A stretch of DNA of 64,000 bases from Cephalotus follicularis. Its lineage: Eukaryota > Streptophyta > Magnoliopsida > Oxalidales > Cephalotaceae. The position numbers and the translations under genes were made by a program. Positions 56,597-64,000 of this stretch are shown piece by piece. The DNA lies in assembly GCA_001972305.1 (NCBI GenBank), contig BDDD01002305.1:1-64000 (forward strand), read 5' to 3'. The notes below the pieces were generated by a model that was given only the letters and a program-made list of their open reading frames with translations, was not told the DNA's origin and made no database searches. Within the stretch, counting starts at the first letter, position 1. Each line of letters starts with the position of its first letter.

Positions 56597-59500
56597 TCAA
56601 AATAACTGAGGATATCGAGCCCTCTTCTCATGTTCACGCTCCCAGGTTGCTTCTTCAAGTCCATGGTATTGCCATAAGACTTTAACTAAGGCAATATCCT
56701 TGTTCCTCAACTGTTTGACTCGGCGGTCAATAATCTTGACTGGCCTTTCCTCAAAACTCATATCTGTTCGCAGCTCTAAAGCTTCATACTGTAACAAATG
56801 TAAAGGATCTGGGGGATATTTCCTCAGCATCGACACATGGAACACATTATGCACCTCTGCTAGGTCAGGAGGTAGGGCAAGTCTGTAAGCTACTGTACCA
56901 ACCCTCTCTAAGATCTCAAAAGGCCCTATAAACCGTGGAGCCAACTTCCCTTTCTTTTCGAATCTCATAATACCTTTAGTCAGAGAGACTTTAAGGAAAA
57001 CATGATCGCCTACCGAGAACTCTAGATCTCGTTGACGATGATCAGCATAACTCTTCTGGCGACTCTGAGCTGTCAGAAGTCGTTCCCTGATAACCTTGGC
57101 CTTCTCTGTCGTTTGTTGAATGAACTTTGGCCCTAGGAGACTTCGCTCATCTACCTCAAACCAACAGACTGGAGTTATGCATCTCCGTCCATATAGAGCC
57201 TCAAATGGTGCCATACCTATACTAGCATGAAAGCTGTTATTGTAGAACTCTACTAGTGTCAAATGATCATCCCAATTGCCACTCCAATCCATAACACATG
57301 CCCGAAGCATGTCCTCCAAAGTCTAAATCTTCCTCTTGGATTGGCCATCTGTCTGAGGATGAAAAGCTATGCCAAAACTCAGACGAGTACCAACGGTTAT
57401 CTACAGTTTCATCCAAAACCGGGAAGTGAACCGCGGGTCTCTGTCAGAAAGGACACTGACTGGTACACCATGAAGTCTCACTATCTCTCCTATATAAAGA
57501 GATGCTAACCGCTCAAGAGAATAAGTCATCTTGATCGCTAGAAAATGGGCAGACTTTGTGAAACGATCAATAATAACCCATATAGCATCATGGTTAGCTC
57601 TCACCCGTGGTAATCCTAAAACGAAATCCATCATAATATGCTCCCATTTCCATTGTGCCATCTGCAACGGCTGAAGTAAGCCAGCTTGTCTCTGATGTTA
57701 TGCTGTAACTTGCTAGCATGTCAAGCAAACAAATACATACTCCGCTATTTCCCGTTTCATAATGTTCCACAATTAAACGGCCTTTAGATCTCGATACATC
57801 TTAGTGCTCCCTGGATGCATTGAAAAATTGGAGGGATAAGTTTGAGATAACAACTTATCCTTCAGGTCCTTATTATTAGGAACACAAACTCTACATTGGT
57901 GTCGGATCAAACCATCACCATGTACTGACAATTCGGGCCATAACCCATCTTTTCCATCCAATGCTGCATCAAGCAAATCTCTATCCATCCCTTGAGCCTC
58001 TCTAATCCTGTCCAGTAATTGAGGCCGTGCCTGTATCTGGGAAACTGTCAAGAAAGCGAAGCGACGACTCAAACCATCGGCTACTGTGTTAGCATTGCCC
58101 GAATGGTATTGTATCTCACAATTGTAGTCCTTGAGTAACTCCATCAATCTCCTCTGCCTCATATTCAAATCCTTCTAAGATAATAGATATCTCAAACTCT
58201 TATGATCTGTGAAAACATCGAACTTCATGCCATATAAATAATGTCTCCACTTGCGTAGCGCAAAAATTATCGCTGCTAGCTCTAGATCATGTCTGGGGTA
58301 ATTCTCCTCATGAGGCTTTAAATTCCTTGAAGCATAGGCAATTACTTTTCCATGCTGCATTAGAACACAGCCTAAACCGTTCCCAGATGCATCACGATAT
58401 ACTGCAAAACCTTCATCACCCTCTGGCAAGGGTAAAACGTGTGCAGAAATCAGGCAATGCTTCAATCCCTGAAAACTCTACTCACAACTATCATCCCATA
58501 CAAACGTTGTCTTTTTCTGTGTCAACTTAGTTAATGGCGTAGCAGTCCGTGCAAATCCTTGAACAAAGCAACGATAGTAGCCTACTAAGCCTAAGAAACT
58601 ACGGACTTCTGACACGTTTGTTGGCCGTTTCAAGTCTCTAACTGCTTCTATCTTTGCTGGATCTACTGAGAAAACGGCACTGGAAATGACATGACCTAGA
58701 AAAGCTACCTCTGTTAACCAGAATTCACACTTGCCAAACTTGGCATACAACTGATGCATCCTCAAGGTATGTAACACCAAGTGCAAATGCGATGCATGGT
58801 CCTCCATGGACTTAGAATACACAAAGATATCATCGATAAAGACCACAACGAACTGGTCTAGATATGGACTAAACACCTGGTTCATCAAGCTCATGAATGC
58901 AGCTGGCATGTTGGTCACTCCAAAAGGAATTACTACGAACTCATAGTGTCCATGCCGTGATCTAAAAGCAGTCTTTGGAAAATCTTCTACTCGAACCTTG
59001 AGCTGATGATATACTGTCCTCAAATCTAGCTTGGAGAACATTGACAATCCTTTCAACTAATCGAACAACTCATCGATGTGTGGTAACGGGTACATATTCT
59101 TCATGGTAGCTTTATTAAGCTGTCGGTAATCAACGCACATCCTTAAGGATCCATCCTTCTTCTTAACAAATAGAATAGGTGCTCCCCATGGGGAAACACT
59201 CGGCCTGATGAATGCTTTGTCAAGAAACTCTTGCAACTGTAACTTCAACTCCTTCAATTCAGGAGGGACCATATGATAAGGAGCCATCGATATAGGTGCT
59301 GTCCCTGACAACAAATCTATAACGAACTCCGTGTCCCTGTAGGGTGGTAAGGATGTCAACTCCTCCGAAAACACGTCTGGGTATTCAAAAACAACTGGAA
59401 CGTCCTCTAACCTCAGTACCCACTTCTTGTTATCTATGATATGTTCTAAGAAGCCATAACAACCCTGCCTCATAAGCTTGTCAGCATGAAGGGCTGATAT

Positions 59501-59870
59501 CATCTGAACTGGCTGATGATCTAAAGTTAAAATAAACTTGAACTGAGACCATCCTGGCATGCTGAATATTACAACCTTCCAATTACAATCCACGTGAGCA
59601 TAATACGTAGATAACCAATCCATTCCTAGGATCACATCTAGCTCACCCATCAGTAACACGATAAGGTCTGCTGGTAAGACGTGGCCAGCAATCTCTACTA
59701 TACAAGATCTGCATACCCACTCTGAAATGACAGACTTCTCCCTAGGGTACTACCCTCCATTATGAAAGGTAAAAGCTCTGGAGCCATGCCAACATGGCAT
59801 ACAAATTGTGATGCAATGTATGAATGGGACGAGCCTGGATCTATAAGAACGTGTGCCATACATTTTGAGA
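56597..59870 (-). pseudogene. pol: pol of element F (protease to chromodomain-like tail)
   Basis: Protease motif IDPGSSHSYIA near 59840. A frameshift lies between this and the rest, and the reading from 59659 down to 56597 is one frame with scattered stops. [15 protein letters not shown] and [10 protein letters not shown] (about 58825). RNase [11 protein letters not shown] and TDHKSLRYL. Integrase: the zinc finger has lost its first His (SQTYPSNF) and has further breaks near 57700; MDFVLGLP (57625) and SDRDPRFTS (57450) are kept, but the catalytic Glu is replaced by Lys (DGQSKRKI, about 57335). It ends EEATWERE...YPQLF at 56597. Inactive but complete in order. Confidence 0.92.
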
Positions 59871-60084
59871 TATGTATAGTACCTCCTATAACATATGCAG
59901 ATCCTCCTGCTGCACTCTAGTCCATACCATAAACTCTACCTTGTACGGCAGGTGTCGATCCCATAGGCTGTTTGCCGTGGTCTCTCCCCACAGCAGAAGT
60001 CAAACTATTGCTAGGTCGACCCTGATACTGCTGTCCAAAACCGCTGCCTGACTGATAACCCATACTCTGGTTCTACTGAGAACC

Positions 60085-61398
60085 TCCCTATCCTGGCTGA
60101 GTTCTTGGACAATATCTGTCATAAGTACTCTCTCTCGTGATGTGATCGGAACCTCCATAATTCATACACTTGCCAGCCTTCAACCAACAACTATCTGCTG
60201 TATGGTTCGTGCGCCCACAATCCATGCACGGTTCAATGGAAGTCTTATTTCCCTCAATGGAAAACCTAGGCTGAACTCCCTGTGTTTCTTGGTTCCCCTG
60301 TGGAGCCTCTTGTCCTCTACGTCTCCAACGAGATCTGCGACCTTTACCTCTCTGCCATGATCTCCTGGGTTGTCCTCCTTGTGGGGAAAAACTAGAAGGA
60401 CTACCGGTACTATGAGGTGAACCGCCTTGTCCTGGACTACTTTTCCCAGACCTAGGAGATTTGTTACTACTCCCTAAACTTCTTCCTGACTGCCATCCAG
60501 AAGAAGCAGATCTGTTACGATCATTCTGGATTCTTAGATTACGTAACTCCTCCGCTAACGACTCAGCATCTCTAGGTCTGGTAGCTAAGTCCACCATAGA
60601 TCTCCACCGAAGTGGTGCTAGTCCCTGTCTGATATTTGGTCTGAGGCCACCAAGGAACCTCATAGCTTTTCTTGCTGTTTTACCCACCATGTGCGGAGCT
60701 ACTTGGGACTACTTAACGAATTTGGCCTCATATTGGGCTACTATCAAGGTACCCGAGGTCAAGGCAATAAATTATGCCTCCCTCTTATCTACTTCATCCT
60801 CAGGATAATACATCTCATTGAACTCCACTCTGAAATGATCCCATGAATTCGGTATTCCATTTTCCTCCCAAGAAAGGGAAACCATATTCCAACAATGTCA
60901 TGCTTCGCCTTGTAGCATATATGCGGCGAAGGAAACTTTCTCCGAATCTGAACATCTAAGGACTCGAAAGATTTTCTCCATCCGTATGATCCATCTCTCG
61001 GCAGTAACTGCATCAGGATCTCCAGTAAACGCTAGAGGGTTTAGCCTAAAAAATCTGGTTAAGGAGCTCTCCCTAGGTGTAGGCAAGTCAACTGATCTCC
61101 TCACTATCTCGACACGTCTAGTGGGCCTTACAACTAGAGTAAGCTCTGGTGCTTCTGCTGCACACCTCATCGGTCTCATAGCTGGAGCTTGTTCAGCTGT
61201 AGATGATTGTCATTGCATGAACTCATTCATCTTGTTCATCATGTTATACATCTTTTTCATGAAACCTTGAGATCCTCCTTGACCAGGAACATAGAAATCT
61301 ACTTCTTTGTTCACCTTCTGTTCTTTTGGTGTTTCTACACTTTCACTACATCCGGTACATCGAGTCGAGGGCCCCGCCTTAGCCTTTCCTTTAGCCAT
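60085..61398 (-). pseudogene. gag: gag of element F, interrupted
   Basis: The ATG at 61398 opens MAKGKAKAGPSTRCTG. One frame down to 60085 with stops at about 61210, 60898, 60780 and 60720. The capsid region includes FFRLNPLAFTGDPDAVTAE (about 61080), and LGGLRPNIRQGLAPLRW follows at about 60655. The first zinc knuckle is intact (CMDCGRTNHTADSC, about 60228); the second has lost two Cys (CMNYGGSDH, about 60165). Most similar here to element E gag. Confidence 0.88.
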
Positions 61399-61566
61399 TC
61401 TTCAACCTTCCATATCTACCGTATATAATAGACAAAAGTCAGCTATCCAGCTCATAATCATAATTCCAAACATATATAGCAATCGATAGGCTTATCATTA
61501 TCATTCTCTCCGCTAGCAGCCTTATCCATAGTCCTTAATTCAAACAATCAGGAGCCATAACCAGTC

Positions 61567-61578
61567 TCTCTGATACCA
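61567..61578 (-). promoter_or_regulatory. Primer-binding site of element F
   Basis: Minus strand TGGTATCAGAGA, one mismatch at the last base. It lies next to GGGGCTTGA, a mutated LTR end. Confidence 0.85.
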
Positions 61579-62398
61579 CTCAAGCCCCGAACCCCAAGGT
61601 TGCCCTCAAGGCTTGAGACGTGGTAGGTCCAACCATAACATCCTTACTATCCTTGGAAAGGCTATAAAATTTAAAACATAAAAACACCATATGCATGCGG
61701 AAGATAACATCAAGCCCATATAGATAAGCCCATCCATAAAATATCATGCCACATAAATATCTTATGCGCTGCCACAAGTCGGCGGGTCAATAGCTGAAGG
61801 TACAACTTGTCTCTTATTGTCTCTTATACATATTAAAACCATAAATTCAAGGTGAAAGCCAGAGCTATGCTACTAGACAGTCTCGTGCTACTATCCATCC
61901 TGTCTTCTATCCCTAAGTGTCACATGGACCTGAGCCTGACCCATTCCACATACAGGGGAAATGGGTCAGTGACATAATGTCGTGTAGGCTATACAAATGC
62001 TATGCAATGATATGCAACAGATATAATGGTATGCCCTCTAATGCAACAGTATAATAGTATGATAAGCGTGCAACACAATAGCTATGTGTGCATGGCAAGT
62101 CATATACATCACTAGCAAGTACAAACTGCTCCAGTACACCGACTGTCCCTAAGCAGTGGTATACGAGCTAGTCCCTATGTCACATCAAAGGCCAATGGCC
62201 TGCAGACACTCAATAACAATCCTGACTCATACCATGGGAACAATCAACCATGAGGTACATCCATCATAGTCCGAACGTTGTCCATGTAATAGCTGTGTGA
62301 GCATAGGATAACTTTCGCCATAAGATCATAATGTCGGTCTCCTGAGGGGGGTAGACCAGCCCGAAATGATGATCTTTAAGATCTACTTAATACCTATA

Positions 62399-62516
62399 AT
62401 ATGGGGATCTGTAAGCTCATACCCAATGTCGTAATGTGGGGATCGATACTATGTGTACCCAATGACTAAAATGGAAATCTGTAAGCTCATACCCAATAAC
62501 ATGGGGATCTATACGA
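62399..62516 (-). repeat. Tandem repeat in LTR F
   Basis: Three to four imperfect units of about 30-40 bp built on ATGGGGATCTGTAAGCTC and ATACCCAAT. It lies on the element strand just after the anchor equivalent to GGATAACCCACTCATAATC, the position where C and E carry unrelated repeats. Confidence 0.7.
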
Positions 62517-63111
62517 AATAATCAATTACTATAATGTCACTCGGCTGTGCGGGGACTCTCGAAGGTCCACTGGCACAGGAGGAATCCATGATCATAATGT
62601 GTGGCCTACATCCATAATACTTCATGACGAAAATGAAGATTATGAGTGGGTTATCCTGTAAAGTATCAATAGTAAGAAGTAACAGCCATAGCCGCACCCG
62701 GTCTAATTCTGAAATTAAATTCATGAAAGGATAGGGACTTGCTGTAAAGGATCTCGTAGGATCCATATCTGTCATATCATATAAAACTATCTCTCCTTTT
62801 CCTTATTTTCTATAAACATAACTTCTTTGTTGGTCCCTATCGATTGAAAACAATGGAGGGGAAAGACTAACTATGAAATCCGCGTCCAGACGTCTAGTTG
62901 AACTATCCCAACCATTCTTGAAACCAATTTACATATAAAAATACTTTTCTCTATGAAAGCTTCTTTACAAAATTTGTTTTGGGCTTAAAAGTGTAAAAAT
63001 ATGGATTTCTAGAGGCTACAAGGCCTTAGGGAGGCTTCCTACATCATCCATGTAAAGAGGGGATAATTTGGGATGAAAATCATAAAATTTGGCAACCATG
63101 GACAGTAGCTT

Positions 63112-63325
63112 TAGGTGTTGACGTGTAGGATTCATGCGTCGACGTGTAAAGCTCTGGGCGTCGATGTCAAACGAAGGAGTTGATGTCTAAGTCTCTTCTC
63201 TTTGGTATTAACGTGTAACACATGGTAGTACACTAATGCTTAAGCACACAGGAATCGATGGTTTAACTAATGGCGTCGACGTGCTGGGAAATATCAGGAA
63301 CACGTCAACGTGTATGAAACACGTT
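63112..63325 (-). repeat. GTCGACGTG-type cluster of LTR F
   Basis: Units TTGACGTGTA, GTCGACGTGTA, GTCGATGTC, GTTGATGTC, ATTAACGTGTA, GTCGACGTGC and GTCAACGTGTA occur over about 210 bp, with spacing mostly 20-27 bp in the first half. The last three are also in the 3' copy near 39437-39490. Confidence 0.75.
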
Positions 63326-63801
63326 GACTCCCTGGGCTGCTGTCAAATGCCAAAATCCCTTAAAAATCCATGAAGAATCAATAAAAACCATTTTTAATTC
63401 AATTCCAAGGATACTATAAGATCCCATCATCAAACTAGACTTTAAAATTGCTTTAAAACTCTTTAAAATCATGTCTATAGCCCTGAGATTGGGGAAAACA
63501 GTAATTGGGCAAAATGTGCGAAAACCTCCGATTTCCCTCAAATCTCCCCTTTATATCTGTTTCTACTCATATCTCCTGCTCTGGTTCATACATCTAGCAT
63601 ACGTATATATAAGGAGATCGAAGCGTAAGCATAACCTACTGAAATCGGCTGAAAATGGAGAATAGGTAGCTTCAATCCGTATTCTACTGCTTTCTTCACC
63701 TTCAACTCATTGTCACGATTCCAATGACTGCTTGTTTGCTCGATGTCGCACACTCTCTCTCTAACTCTCTAAGAAAATGAGAATGAACTGAATTGAACCC
63801 T

Positions 63802-63826
63802 TTATATATATATATATATATATATG
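63802..63826 (-). promoter_or_regulatory. TATA tract of LTR F
   Basis: On the minus strand a (TA)n run ends in TATAAAGGG, a canonical TATA-box form, followed by a leader with AGAGAGAG. The same tract in the 3' LTR is where element D inserted. Confidence 0.65.
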
Positions 63827-64000
63827 GGCTCATTTAGGCAAAAATCTCACAAACAGCGATCGGGTTCTATGGAACCACCACTAATCATAAATAGGCATAG
63901 AAATGGAAAATATGTATATATAATATACATTCCAAGTCATCCATAAGTACAATACTGTACAACATCATATAAATACAAGCATATACATGCGAGACTGTAC

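Larger units (their letters stand above)
61580..64000 (-). mobile_element. 5' LTR of element F, running past the window end
   Basis: The end GGTTCGGGGCTTGA is adjacent to the primer-binding site; the start would lie about 25 bp beyond the window, judging by the 3' copy. It contains CACAAGTCGGCGGGTCAATAG (reverse complement of the marker shared with C and E), a tandem repeat at about 62399-62516, GTCGAC-type units at 63115-63330 and a (TA)n TATA tract at 63802-63826. Confidence 0.9.

Overview
This window looks like transposon-dense chromosomal DNA from a flowering plant, probably a eudicot. I found no host gene, rRNA, tRNA or CRISPR array. The coding matter is almost all gag/pol of LTR retrotransposons. 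One group is Ty3/gypsy chromoviruses resembling the Tekay/Del clade, with initiator-Met primer-binding sites TGGTATCAGAGC and a C-terminal chromodomain-like tail. The other is Athila-type elements reduced to gag and protease. Lineage names rest on remembered family motifs, not on a search. LTR family letters (A-H, N) are mine.

Layout. 1-7956: an Athila-type gag-protease element (+), split by a solo LTR (family A, - strand, 1707-4385, 5-bp target duplication). 7957-9756: unassigned DNA. 9757-14537: a chimera of LTR B, a stub of gag, and the 3' end plus LTR of a family A element. 14538-19218: LTR C with a decayed gag/pol. 19219-28589: element H, both LTRs (3' one truncated), gag and pol with a few stops. 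28590-29549: a fragment of a C-like LTR. 29550-39423: element E, gag-pol with stops, 3' LTR truncated. 39424-64000: a four-level nest. Element F (- strand, running past the window end) has its 3' LTR split by element D (40038-56351). The 3' end of D is split by solo LTR G (43024-50521). G is split by a gag-protease-only element N (45416-49074). Each of these three junctions carries a perfect or one-mismatch 5-bp target duplication, and removing each insert restores the sequence expected of the host element.

The most unusual signal is shared by LTRs of otherwise different elements: arrays of a 10-bp palindrome-like unit centred on GTCGAC (CAGTCGACTG, or GTCGACGCC/GTCGACGTC), set mostly 20-22 bp apart. 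Spacing strings such as 21-28-21 recur exactly in different LTR families. The arrays lie in U3 and again between a conserved splice-donor-like and splice-acceptor-like pair inside the LTRs. A second unusual feature is a conserved tail after the protease in the two Athila-type elements, with repeated Phe-Tyr-Trp-Trp modules where reverse transcriptase would be expected.

Everything coding here is broken by stops, frameshifts, deletions or nested insertions. How the pieces could act together is therefore historical: autonomous chromoviruses supplied pol, and gag-protease-only elements would need it in trans.
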